From assembly GCA_030431255.1 (NCBI GenBank), contig JAUIJL010000018.1:124001-188000 (forward strand): 64,000 bases of DNA. Direction: 5' to 3'. The stretch's first letter is position 1. Every line of letters begins with the position of its first letter. The DNA comes from Thermoanaerobaculia bacterium. GTDB lineage: Bacteria > Acidobacteriota > Thermoanaerobaculia > Multivoradales > J023. The translations under genes were made by a program, and so were the position numbers. The notes beneath the pieces are model-generated. The model saw only the letters and a list, made by a program, of their open reading frames with translations, had not been told where the DNA came from and did no database searches. Shown here piece by piece: positions 54,519 through 62,296 of the stretch.

Positions 54519-55068
54519 CTCCGTCGAGCCGGGCCCTCGCCGCCGCCCCGAAACGAGCTCGGCCGAGAAAGTCGGGTCCCATTCCCGGTGGCCCGAACAT
54601 CGGTCACTGTGCCCGCTGCCTGGTCGCTGAGCTCACGCGGGCCCTCGGTTTGGAGGATCGGGCGAACGAAATTTCGAGCTCGATCGTCAGGAAATCAGAT
54701 GACGATCGCGAGGCTGCCGCGGCGAAGGCTGGTTTTTGGGCTCGAAGCTGGCACCACCAATCCACCGGAAGCGTGCTGCCTCCTCCGGGACGACAGAGAA
54801 CAAAATGAGAATTCCTGCTCAGTATGGGGACTTCGGGCCGGAATTCACGCTGTAAGTCAGCAGACGGATCGAGACGAAGCGCAAGCGATACAACGCTTCC
54901 GGTGGTAGCTCCCTCTTGTCTGATCTTGGCCATAATACTTGCCTCAATCGGTAGACACGTCGAGTGTCCAGACACTAGGCGACGTCTACGAATCGCAGTG
55001 GTCGACAAGTTTCTTGCCGAGGTGGGAATGAATCCCTCTCACCTCAGAAACTAAAAATGAGGTCTAAA
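54519..55068. other. Intergenic stretch with no supportable gene
   Basis: About 550 bp. Frames are open on both strands, but none has a Shine-Dalgarno or a recognisable protein, and composition shifts toward lower GC after about 54800. I see no RNA gene or repeat. Confidence 0.35.
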
Positions 55069-55728
55069 ATGAGCATCAATGACATGGGATGGATCGATCG
55101 AGGACGTCGATTGTGGCCACCGATCAAAATGACTTTTTTGATCGTGTTGTGGATCAGTCTTTTCATCGTCGGCTATCACGTCGACAGTGAGCCGATCCGA
55201 CTCGCTCTGTCGGACAGCGCTCGTCTGGGCAACATGGATCTCGACGAATTCCTGACGAGGCTCGTGAAGACCCTATTCACGTGGACCTGGCCGAATTGCC
55301 TGATGCTATGTTGCTTGGCGGCGGTCATCGGCGACATCGGGCGGCAAGTGTCGGACAATCCGCAGATAAGCGAAGACTCACCGGCCCCCTTGAAGAATGC
55401 GACAAAAAGACCCACCGTTACCGAGTATCGTCCAGCGCTCTCCAGAGCGTTTTTCGTTTTCATCCTGCTGTTGAGCGGTCAGCTGATCTTGGGCGGTAGC
55501 TTGGGCAATCCCGTGGCACCTTCGGTCCCGGACACGAGCACCGTCGTCGTCTCGGGAGCGTTGACCGACATAGATTCAGAGCGTCCGGGAGTGACGGCCA
55601 GCGAGAGCGCGATGGTCGCTACCGATGCAGCCCGGTATTTCCGAATCGCCAGCTTCGTCTCTTTCTTGGGGTTCATGGTCGGATACAACCCGGCGGTGTT
55701 TAAAGACTTCTTGCAGAGGGCTCTCTAA
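55069..55728 (+). CDS. Hypothetical membrane protein
   Basis: 219 residues from ATG 55069, with GAGGT just upstream (an ATG at 55057 is also possible). Hydrophobic segments lie at about 20-40 (MTFLIVLWISLFIVGYHV), 75-95 (CLMLCCLAAVIGDIG), 125-145 (FFVFILLLSGQLILGG) and near the C-terminus (FRIASFVSFLGFMVG). No conserved motif recognised. It is followed by a decayed hairpin leader. Confidence 0.65.
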   Translation: MSINDMGWIDRGRRLWPPIKMTFLIVLWISLFIVGYHVDSEPIRLALSDSARLGNMDLDEFLTRLVKTLFTWTWPNCLMLCCLAAVIGDIGRQVSDNPQISEDSPAPLKNATKRPTVTEYRPALSRAFFVFILLLSGQLILGGSLGNPVAPSVPDTSTVVVSGALTDIDSERPGVTASESAMVATDAARYFRIASFVSFLGFMVGYNPAVFKDFLQRAL

Positions 55729-55775
55729 CGTCAAAATTTCGTCTCCGGAAATAGCCGCACTCCGCCGGTCGCCTC

Positions 55776-55860
55776 GCCGATCCGATCCAAAGGGCCTTTT
55801 CCCAACTTCTTGAGATCCCGAGCATGAAGCTCGAAGCTTAGATGGAGGATCAAGCCCCGT
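55776..55860 (+). promoter_or_regulatory. Decayed hairpin leader without a gene
   Basis: This ~85-bp segment matches the leader at 52831-52911: GCCGATCCGATCCAAAGGG, a short T tract, GAGATCCCGAGC with an ATGAA loop, then GATGGAGGATCAAGCCC. The right arm is mutated, leaving a 5-bp stem, and the start position carries GTG followed by only five further sense codons before TGA (55877-55879). It looks like the orphaned 5' end of a lost gene. Confidence 0.55.
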
Positions 55861-55970
55861 GAGGCCCGGGATTCAATGACTCCGTAGCCGTCACCAGCGA
55901 TCTCTCGATCAGCGCCCCACAGTGTCGTATCCTCTAACCGACCCATCCATGTGATCCGGGAGGAACGACC

Positions 55971-58900
55971 GTGGCGTTGCGATTCGACGAGCTGTCCCCC
56001 AGGGAATTCGAGGAGCTTTGTGCCGCCCTGTTGCGGGCGAAGAACCATCAGACTCGGCATCTGGGTGCCGGCGGCAGTGAACGCGGCTGGGATGTCGAGA
56101 GCACGGACCCGGACGGTCGGCTCTGGTGCGTGCAATGCAAGCGGGTCAAGAGCCTAAACCCCGGGAAAGCGGTGCGGGAGCTGACCAAGGTCTTGAACGA
56201 CCCAAAGAGCGTGCAGCCCGAGATTTGGGCGCTGATGGCGTCGACGGACGTCACTCGAAACGTCCAGGAAAAGCTGGTCGAGGCGGCGGATGGTCGATGT
56301 GAGATCCGGTGTTTCGGACCCACGGACCTCGAAGGATGGACCCACGAGCACGCGCGCATTCGCGATCGGTTTTTTGCCGGACGGGAGCCCCATGCGCGGA
56401 TCGCTTACGTAAGTGCCGTCAAGGCGGACCGGGACGTGGCCGCCGAGCTTCGGCGGGATCTCCAGCTGGTCTTGCGGCGGCATTGGGAGGCGGCGTGGAA
56501 CGTCGCTTGGCACGACCCCACCGAGGATGGCCTGCCGGAGATCCCCGAGGCGGCGTCGGTGGCGTTCGTGGTGGTGAGCCCGGAGGCGTTGGCGGATCGG
56601 GCGTTGATGGGTTTTTGGAAGAGCGCGATTTGTCAGGGTCACCGGGCCGGGCGACGGAAGCTCTTCGCCCTGTCGGTGGCGCCCACCGTGCCCTGGCCCG
56701 ACTGGCTGACGGAGCGCTTCGAGCGCCGGGATCTACGGCTCGACAGCGAGGATTACCGAATCGATCTGAGCGCGATCATCTCCAAATGGATCGGCAAGAC
56801 CGAATCCGAGCTGCGAGGCGAGCTGGTGGCAGGCCCGGGATCGCCCGCGATCCGGTTGGACGCCGACCTGCACGGGCGTTTGGTGGATTGGCTTGAGCCC
56901 GTGATGGAGCGAGATCTTTCCAGACGCTTTTTGGCGGTCGGTCTCGGTCTCGACGGCATGAACGTGCTCGACGACTTCCCCACCGACGCGCTGCGGGCGT
57001 CCGCCGCCGTGGTGCTGGGTCGTCGGGACGACGATCCCGTGCGGGCCGCGGAACGTTTGATCCGGGTCGTGCGGGAGGCGTTGAAGGGCGAGGAGTCCCG
57101 GGAACGGCTCCAAGTGCTCGACGGGATCGAGCGGGATCTCAGCGCCCGACAAAAGGCCGAGCCGGAAGCCGTCGAACGGGGCCTTTTGCCGGCCTGGCTC
57201 AAGAGGGTACGAGACGACCACGAGCGCCTGGTGGACCATTTCCAAGTGCGCCACGAGCTGGATTTCTTGGACAAGGTCTACGTGGAGCTGGAGATGCTTC
57301 CCGACCACCTCGCCGAGCATCGGTTGATGGACGGGGGTGGGCTTTCGGAAAAAGGACGGCAGCTCGGCGGTCGGCAGCTGAGCATCCGCGACATCCTGGC
57401 GCTCGGTCCGGAGGACTTCCCTTGGGTCACGCGCCGGTGGGTGGTGCGCGGGGATCCGGGGGCGGGCAAAACCACGTTGTTGCGGCATTTGGCGTCGAGA
57501 CTGGCCGCGGAGCGGGAGCGCGGATGGGTGCCGGTTTTTCAAAGCCTGCCCGTGCTCGTCCGCTCGAAGCAAAGCCTGCTCGACCGGGTCGACGAGGCGT
57601 TCGAGGAGGTCCAGGGACGCTCCGGCCTGAAACCCGTGCTCGAGCGCGAAGGGCAGGAAGGGCGACTCTTGGTGTTGCTCGATGGGCTCGACGAGGTCGG
57701 CCAGGAAGACCGTGCGCGCGCCGAGGACCAGCTCCGCCGGCTCTCCGACCGTTGGCCCGAAACTCCCATCGTGGTTTCGACCCGGCCCATCGGCTACAGG
57801 CGTTTTTCCCCCGACTTTCGTGAGCTGCAGATCCTGCCCTTAAGCCGGGAGCGTCGGCTCGGCTTTTTGGCCGCTTGGTTCGGGCGGGCCGACGACCGGG
57901 TCGATACGGATCGGGCCGAGACCGCGCTTCGTCAGTTGGAGGCGTCGGGGTTGGACGAGCTGGCCGGCAATCCCCTCTACCTCACGTTGATGGCGATCTT
58001 GCTCGAGCAGGATAAAGCCCCCGACAAAAATCGCTCCAAGCTCTACGATCAGGTCTTTACGCTCTTGCTCGAAGGCAAGCACAAACACGAGCAAACCGAG
58101 CCCGTCGAGCGACCCGCTCTGGTGCGCAAGATCCTGCGTCTTTTGGCCTACACCTTGACGGAGGACAATCGGGATTCGGAGTCCAAGGCCGATCTGCAGG
58201 AGCGCCTCTACCACGAGCAGATGCACGGTCTGCACGAAGAGCTGAGGCGGGTGCCTCGATGGGACGGTCCCCTGAGCCACTTCCTCGAAGACTTGGCGGA
58301 AAGAGTGGGCATCCTCGGACCCCACGACGGTGAGGACGCGGATTGGCGGTTCTGGCATCGCACCTTCAAGGAAGCTCTGACCGCCGAGCATTTGGCCCAA
58401 ATGAAGGCTGAGGACCTGCTCGCGCGGGCCGCTTCCTTGGGCGGCGAGGAGAGCCGTTGGGCCGAGCCTTTCGCCTTGCTCACCGGCCAGGTCGAGGAGC
58501 CCGACGCCCTGGTGAAGCAGCTGGTGGACACCAACAAGACCCTCGGCCTGCGGGCCCTGGCCACGGCTCAAGGGGTGAGCGATGCCACCCTGGACGAGAT
58601 TCTCGCTCTGACCGACGATCCCGACGCGCGGACCGAGGTCTTCGAGCAGATCCCGGGTCAATTGCAAGATCCAGAGCGCTCTTTGCAGCTGATCGATCGG
58701 CTGCGCCGGCGGACCCGCAACGGTAGCGATTTGTTCTGGCTCTACGATGCCGCCGAGGCGGTGGCCGGGCAGTCCGAAGACTGGGTCGAGCCGGCTCGAG
58801 ATCTCCAGGCCCGTTTCTTCGACCACATCGCCGTGCCGGATCCGGCGCTCTTCCGACGCTTCCGAACGGCCGAGGGCGAGGACAAGGAGCTTTGGTGCGA

Positions 58901-59636
58901 GATTCCGAAAGGCACCTATTGGGTGGGCAGCCCGGAAGACGAGGAAGGGCGGACGGAACATGACGGCGACGAGATCCGCCATCGAGTGGAGCTGGCACGG
59001 AGCTATTGGATGGCGGCAATTCCGGTGACCAACGCTCAATACGCGGCGTTTGATCCAGGTATCCCGCCCCATCGCTGGGACAGTGTGCCCAAAGAGTCGG
59101 ATCCAGATTTTCCACGGGTCAAGATTTCTTGGTGGGAGGCGGTGTCGTTCTGCCGTTGGCTGGCGAGCCGAGGCGGTCTCACCGGGGCGCGCTTGCCGTG
59201 GGATGCGGAATGGGAGGTGGCCTGCCGCGGCGGCAGTGACACCACGTATTGGAGCGGCGATACCGAAGAGGACCTCGAGCGGGTCGGTTGGTACGATAAG
59301 AACGCCGATGGCCGGGCCCATCGCGTCGCCGAAAAGCCCGCCAATGCCTTCGGGCTCTACGACGCGCACGGCAACGTGTGGGAGGGAATCCAGGACACCG
59401 ACAACTGGGAGGCCTTCAAAACCCGGCCCACCGACGGCCTGTTCGCGGTCGATCCTGCCGACCCACCGGCAGATCTTGCCGCGTCCCCCCGCGCGAGCCG
59501 CGTGATTCGCGGTGGCAGCTTCTTGGGTTCCGCTCGGGACGCCCGTTCGGCTTTTCGGTTCAACTGGGTCCCGTGGTATCGGGGTCTGTTTCTGGGTTTT
59601 CGCGTGTTGCTGCCCTTCGCCCCGAGCGACCCTTGA
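55971..59636 (+). CDS. DGR target 1: Mrr-like nuclease / TIR-like / NACHT / FGE-lectin-fold protein
   Basis: 1221 residues from GTG 55971, preceded by GGGAGG. Residues 1-110 form an Mrr-type restriction endonuclease-like domain: LSPREFEELCAALLRA, then GWDVES and VQCKR, the D...(E/Q)xK signature. Residues about 135-270 look like a TIR/SEFIR-like domain (ARIAYVSAVKADRDVA, ASVAFVVVSPEALADR). The NACHT/STAND ATPase has Walker A GDPGAGKTT (494-502), Walker B LLVLLDGLDE and STRP, with C-terminal helical parts up to ~860. From about 967 an FGE/SUMF1-type, C-type-lectin-fold domain begins (ELWCEIPKGTYWVGS, NAYGLYD-like NAFGLYDAHGNVWE, RVIRGGSFLGS); its final ~47 residues are encoded by VR1. The FGE active-site function is probably lost and the fold serves as a diversified ligand-binding surface. 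Inference: a defence NLR-like protein whose nuclease or TIR effector is triggered by ligand binding at the variable end. Confidence 0.93.
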   Translation: MALRFDELSPREFEELCAALLRAKNHQTRHLGAGGSERGWDVESTDPDGRLWCVQCKRVKSLNPGKAVRELTKVLNDPKSVQPEIWALMASTDVTRNVQEKLVEAADGRCEIRCFGPTDLEGWTHEHARIRDRFFAGREPHARIAYVSAVKADRDVAAELRRDLQLVLRRHWEAAWNVAWHDPTEDGLPEIPEAASVAFVVVSPEALADRALMGFWKSAICQGHRAGRRKLFALSVAPTVPWPDWLTERFERRDLRLDSEDYRIDLSAIISKWIGKTESELRGELVAGPGSPAIRLDADLHGRLVDWLEPVMERDLSRRFLAVGLGLDGMNVLDDFPTDALRASAAVVLGRRDDDPVRAAERLIRVVREALKGEESRERLQVLDGIERDLSARQKAEPEAVERGLLPAWLKRVRDDHERLVDHFQVRHELDFLDKVYVELEMLPDHLAEHRLMDGGGLSEKGRQLGGRQLSIRDILALGPEDFPWVTRRWVVRGDPGAGKTTLLRHLASRLAAERERGWVPVFQSLPVLVRSKQSLLDRVDEAFEEVQGRSGLKPVLEREGQEGRLLVLLDGLDEVGQEDRARAEDQLRRLSDRWPETPIVVSTRPIGYRRFSPDFRELQILPLSRERRLGFLAAWFGRADDRVDTDRAETALRQLEASGLDELAGNPLYLTLMAILLEQDKAPDKNRSKLYDQVFTLLLEGKHKHEQTEPVERPALVRKILRLLAYTLTEDNRDSESKADLQERLYHEQMHGLHEELRRVPRWDGPLSHFLEDLAERVGILGPHDGEDADWRFWHRTFKEALTAEHLAQMKAEDLLARAASLGGEESRWAEPFALLTGQVEEPDALVKQLVDTNKTLGLRALATAQGVSDATLDEILALTDDPDARTEVFEQIPGQLQDPERSLQLIDRLRRRTRNGSDLFWLYDAAEAVAGQSEDWVEPARDLQARFFDHIAVPDPALFRRFRTAEGEDKELWCEIPKGTYWVGSPEDEEGRTEHDGDEIRHRVELARSYWMAAIPVTNAQYAAFDPGIPPHRWDSVPKESDPDFPRVKISWWEAVSFCRWLASRGGLTGARLPWDAEWEVACRGGSDTTYWSGDTEEDLERVGWYDKNADGRAHRVAEKPANAFGLYDAHGNVWEGIQDTDNWEAFKTRPTDGLFAVDPADPPADLAASPRASRVIRGGSFLGSARDARSAFRFNWVPWYRGLFLGFRVLLPFAPSDP
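59486..59627 (+). repeat. DGR variable repeat VR1 (142 bp)
   Basis: Aligned without gaps to the template at 61292-61151 (minus strand). It differs at 17 positions; 13 are adenines in the template. The other four lie in a 9-bp block opposite template 61187-61195. The last 36 bp (from CTGGGTTTTCGC to GCCCCGAGC) are invariant and would act as the initiation-of-homing site. It encodes the exposed end of the FGE-like domain; the stop codon follows nine bases later. Confidence 0.95.
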
Positions 59637-59986
59637 GCCGAGATCCTTGATTCTTGAAGACGGTAAGAAAATCCGGTCATTCGGCAATTCTTGCCGAGCG
59701 CTCGGCAAGAGCGAATATCCGGAATAGATCCCACCTTCGGCTCAAAACCCCATAAAACGCGACCTTCTTCGGATCCGATCCCTGATCGACTCTGCCGACC
59801 CATCGGCAAATCTGGCCGGGATCCGGCAACGAGACGGCGGATTCGGCCGGATAACGTCCGCGTTTTCGGCAGTTTCTTGCCGCGTTTTTCAGGGATGCGA
59901 CCGTCGACGGTAGATCTTGCCGTTCTACCGGCAGATCCGGCCGGGCGCGGCCATGCCCGGCCGATTCCGGCCGGCTGAGCCGACGG
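59628..59986. repeat. 3' flank of VR1, duplicated in inverted orientation next to VR2
   Basis: The first ~45 bp after VR1 (GACCCTTGAGCCGAGATCC onward) are identical to the sequence after VR2, and weaker similarity continues for about 275 bp (shared blocks include AATAGATCCC, TTCTTCGGATCCGAT and GGCAGTTTCTTGCCGCGTTTTT). No gene is seen. The region is full of short GCCGG/CGGCA hairpins. It separates the convergent target 1 and reverse-transcriptase genes. Confidence 0.8.
59682..59710. other. Hairpin/cruciform downstream of VR1
   Basis: A perfect 22-bp palindrome, TCTTGCCGAGC plus its complement (59689-59710), begins 62 bp after VR1. It overlaps an alternative stem, CGGCAA-TTC-TTGCCG (59682-59696). 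In characterised DGRs a hairpin/cruciform just downstream of the variable repeat aids target recognition; this is the matching position here. Confidence 0.6.
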
Positions 59987-60988
59987 TCACACCAACATCA
60001 CGCCGACCGAGGCGGCGATGGAGCGATCGAGGTCGAGGCGTGGGGGGCGACCGAGGGGGTCCAGGACTTGGGCCAGGGTGCGTTGAAATTTGCGGCCGGC
60101 CCGTGGAAGGGCTTCGATATCGTCGCGACGTATCCGGTGGCCCAAGGCGTCGAGGTGACCACGACAGCTGAGGATCCGCGCGTTCGGGTATTTCAACTTG
60201 AGCCGGCGACGGGTGAACAGCCAATCGGCCGTGGCTTGTCGCCAATGCCGGAGGTCGGTGCGACGATCGCCGAAGCGAAAGTCGTCCACGTAACGTAGGT
60301 ATCCCGGAATTTTCAGCTGCCTCTTGACCCAATGGTCGAAGGCGTTGAGATAGAGGTGGGCGGCGAAGATCTGGCTGGTGTAAGAGCCCACGGCCAAGCC
60401 GCGCCCCGGCGGTGGCCAATTTGGATCGAGAGCCGCTGAGCGGCGATGGGCCGGATCGACGTAGAGCCGCCGGCCCGCTCGTAGGCCGTGGTCGACGACC
60501 GCGAGGAAGCGCTCGTCTCGGATGCGACGGCTCAAGATTTGCCGAAGGATGTCCGGATCGATGGACGGGAAATAGGCCCGGACGTCGAGATGGACCGCGA
60601 AGCGAAAGCGTCGCATCAGATGCCACAGCCGCAGGACGGCACGATGGGTTCCGAATCCCGGACGGCAGGCATAGTCGTCGTCGGAGTATCCCGGCTCGAA
60701 GACCGGTTCGAGCTGCCGGACGAGCGCCGTCTGCACGACCCGATCGCGAATCGGCACCCGAGCGATCAGTCTCGGCTTGGGATCGCGAATCGAAACCACG
60801 TCGAAATCGGACGGTCGATACGTTTGCTCTGAAAGCTCGCGGCTCAGCTTCTCCAGCTCGTGGTCGAGACGGAAGAGGAACCGCGCCACGTCGGGCCGCC
60901 GTCGTTTGCCGCGCACAGTCGCGCTTGCGGCGGCCTCCAGCTCGTCGAGCCGATAGAGACGTTCAAACAGACCCCGGGCCGTCCTCAC
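59987..60988 (-). CDS. DGR reverse transcriptase
   Basis: 333 residues from GTG 60988. All core RT motifs can be seen: RLIARVPIRDRVVQTAL (motif 1), AVHLDVRAYFPSI with catalytic Asp135, the DGR-specific motif 4 VGSYTSQ (200-206, of the form [I/V/L]GxxxSQ rather than the QG of group II introns), and YVDD (233-236). The length is typical of DGR RTs, with no maturase or endonuclease domain. It makes mutagenic cDNA from the template RNA, with misincorporation opposite template adenines, and replaces the variable repeats of target genes. It is the last gene on the minus strand of the core; the template lies 163 bp upstream of its start. Confidence 0.97.
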   Translation of the reverse strand: MRTARGLFERLYRLDELEAAASATVRGKRRRPDVARFLFRLDHELEKLSRELSEQTYRPSDFDVVSIRDPKPRLIARVPIRDRVVQTALVRQLEPVFEPGYSDDDYACRPGFGTHRAVLRLWHLMRRFRFAVHLDVRAYFPSIDPDILRQILSRRIRDERFLAVVDHGLRAGRRLYVDPAHRRSAALDPNWPPPGRGLAVGSYTSQIFAAHLYLNAFDHWVKRQLKIPGYLRYVDDFRFGDRRTDLRHWRQATADWLFTRRRLKLKYPNARILSCRGHLDALGHRIRRDDIEALPRAGRKFQRTLAQVLDPLGRPPRLDLDRSIAASVGVMLV

Positions 60989-61150
60989 GACGGCCCGGGG
61001 ACGCGGTGCGCTTCCGGACGCTCGACTCCGAAGGGTCTACGAGAACGGAAGGCGTCCTGCGGGTGCGGAAAGGTGATCGCACCGCCGGGGGACGGACCTG
61101 CTCGGGGCGTCGGTAGGCACCCGGCTCGGGTGCCGGCTCTTCGGCCGCGG

Positions 61151-61292
61151 GCTCGGGGCGAAGGGCAGCAACACGCGAAAACCCAGATCCCGAAACCGAT
61201 TCCTCGGGTCCCAGTTGTTCCGATAAGCCGAACGGGCGTTCTGAGCGGAATTCAAGTAGCTGCCACCGCGAATCACGCGGTTCGCGCGGGGG
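61151..61292 (-). repeat. DGR template repeat (TR, 142 bp)
   Basis: Located between avd and the RT gene and 142 bp long, it matches both variable repeats end to end. It would translate as an FGE tail with many AAY codons (RGGSYLNSAQNARSAYRNNW), the usual adenine-rich pattern that yields diverse residues when copied. It overlaps the last 20 bp of the avd coding region. Codons at 61187-61195 (Phe-Arg-Asp) lack the adenines expected from the flanking pattern. Confidence 0.95.
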
Positions 61293-61707
61293 AGCCCGTC
61301 CCCTCGAATCTTGAATCTAGTGCGAGCAAAGGCTCGCTTTCTTCTTCCGACGATCTCTCGGCAGCACGGCGAAGCTGCTTTTGCCATCCGCCGAGCATTT
61401 TCCCGATCTCACGCAACCGGCCGAGGGCGTGTCGGCGGCCTCCGGGTGAGATCAGAGCCAGCTCTTCGGCCAAGCGTAGAAGCATCCGGACCTCGACGAC
61501 GATTTCGTCGGCCCGGCGGAGGGCGCCCAGGCGCCGATCGGGGAAGGTCAACGCCACCGAAACCGCGGTCACCAAGCCACAAACGGCATCCGACAAGGGT
61601 CGGCGGAGCGTCCGGCCGCGATCCACGGGCCAAGCCTCCACACGGCCGAGCACCCAAACGGCCAAGTCATAAGCCTCCACGTAGAGCGGTGCGTGCCGAC
61701 GGCTCAC
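61273..61707 (-). CDS. avd: DGR accessory variability determinant (Avd, four-helix bundle)
   Basis: 144 residues from GTG 61707, whose first base pairs overlap the stop of the upstream gene (GTGA); a longer frame in the same phase reaches further upstream but overlaps that gene completely. The sequence is all-helical with the Avd/S23-like pattern: LYVEAYDLAVWVLGRVEAWP, RTLRRPLSDAVCGLV, ALRRADEIVVEVRMLLRLAEEL, and RLREIGKMLGGWQK, the last being a well-kept signature. Avd forms a basic pentamer that binds the RT and template RNA and is required for mutagenic homing. The 3' end overlaps the template repeat. Confidence 0.9.
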   Translation of the reverse strand: MSRRHAPLYVEAYDLAVWVLGRVEAWPVDRGRTLRRPLSDAVCGLVTAVSVALTFPDRRLGALRRADEIVVEVRMLLRLAEELALISPGGRRHALGRLREIGKMLGGWQKQLRRAAERSSEEESEPLLALDSRFEGTGSPARTA

Positions 61708-62189
61708 CGCGCTTGACCCAATCGGTCGATGAACCGGGCTAAGCCGCCGACCGAAGGCAAGATTTCGTGCTCGAGCCGCTGAAACCACTCGCGGGCGGGC
61801 GGCGAAAGCGTCAGACCGTGCTCGATCAACAACGTGGCCGTGCATCGCGACAAGCAAGCTCGGGCCCGGCGAACGCTCCGACGCTTGGCCTCGCGATCGA
61901 ATTCATGGAATGTCTCCGCCAAAGCCAAAAGGGCACCGTGGGTGAGCCGCGAGCAGCGCCGGCGATCTTCTTCCGGCAAGGTATCGTCGGTGACGAGCTC
62001 TCGGTGGAGGTCGAGGGTCAAACGGAAGACGTCGAGATCCGCCAGGGATCGATGCTTGTCGCCACGGGTTCTTGCGTTTCGTGACGGTAAGACCTGATCA
62101 ACCCGCCGCCGGACGTCGTCCGCTTTCTGTTCCAGGCGACGGCGCGCTGGTCGTCGGTCAGCGGCAGGTTTCGCCGATCCAGCACCCAC
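61704..62189 (-). CDS. Avd-like second four-helix protein (start uncertain)
   Basis: 161 residues if GTG 62189 is used. From about residue 45 the sequence is helical with a spacing like Avd (LDVFRLTLDLHREL, LTHGALLALAETFHEFDRE, ARACLSRCTATLLIEHGL, WFQRLEHEILPSVGGLARFI), so it looks like a divergent Avd paralogue directly before avd. The first ~57 codons overlap the HTH gene in another frame, and there is only a weak ribosome-binding site. A -1 shift near 62125 would instead join the HTH domain to this protein as one polypeptide. Either way, it is coupled to avd through the GTGA overlap. Confidence 0.65.
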   Translation of the reverse strand: MGAGSAKPAADRRPARRRLEQKADDVRRRVDQVLPSRNARTRGDKHRSLADLDVFRLTLDLHRELVTDDTLPEEDRRRCSRLTHGALLALAETFHEFDREAKRRSVRRARACLSRCTATLLIEHGLTLSPPAREWFQRLEHEILPSVGGLARFIDRLGQAR

Positions 62190-62296
62190 CTGCCGTTGCG
62201 TTTCACCCCGGGCATCTCCCCGCGCGCGAGCTGAGCCCGCAGGGTGCGCGGGCTGCGACCGGTGAGCAAGGCCGCCTCTCGAACCGACAGATCCAT
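62018..62296 (-). CDS. Small excisionase-like helix-turn-helix protein in the DGR cluster
   Basis: ATG 62296 has a strong AGGAG seven bases upstream. Residues 1-47 form a MerR/excisionase-type winged HTH: DLSVREAALLTGRSPRTLRAQL, then GVKRNGRWVLDRRNLPL. Coding quality drops after about residue 58, where the alternative frame (the Avd-like protein) looks better. The 92-residue frame may therefore be an artefact of a frameshift, with the true product being an HTH/four-helix fusion. It could regulate the DGR or bind the template locus. Confidence 0.7.
   Translation of the reverse strand: MDLSVREAALLTGRSPRTLRAQLARGEMPGVKRNGRWVLDRRNLPLTDDQRAVAWNRKRTTSGGGLIRSYRHETQEPVATSIDPWRISTSSV

Noticed and set aside
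54604-55008. A 134-residue minus-strand frame
   Set aside because: No start signal, no domain, and composition like non-coding DNA.
57840-59708. A 622-residue open frame opposite target 1
   Set aside because: Antisense of the NACHT/FGE coding region, with no domain of its own.
61037-61387. An FGE-like open frame, possibly a third target pseudogene
   Set aside because: It has no FGE domain upstream, only the 142-bp template; its position between avd and RT is that of a DGR template.
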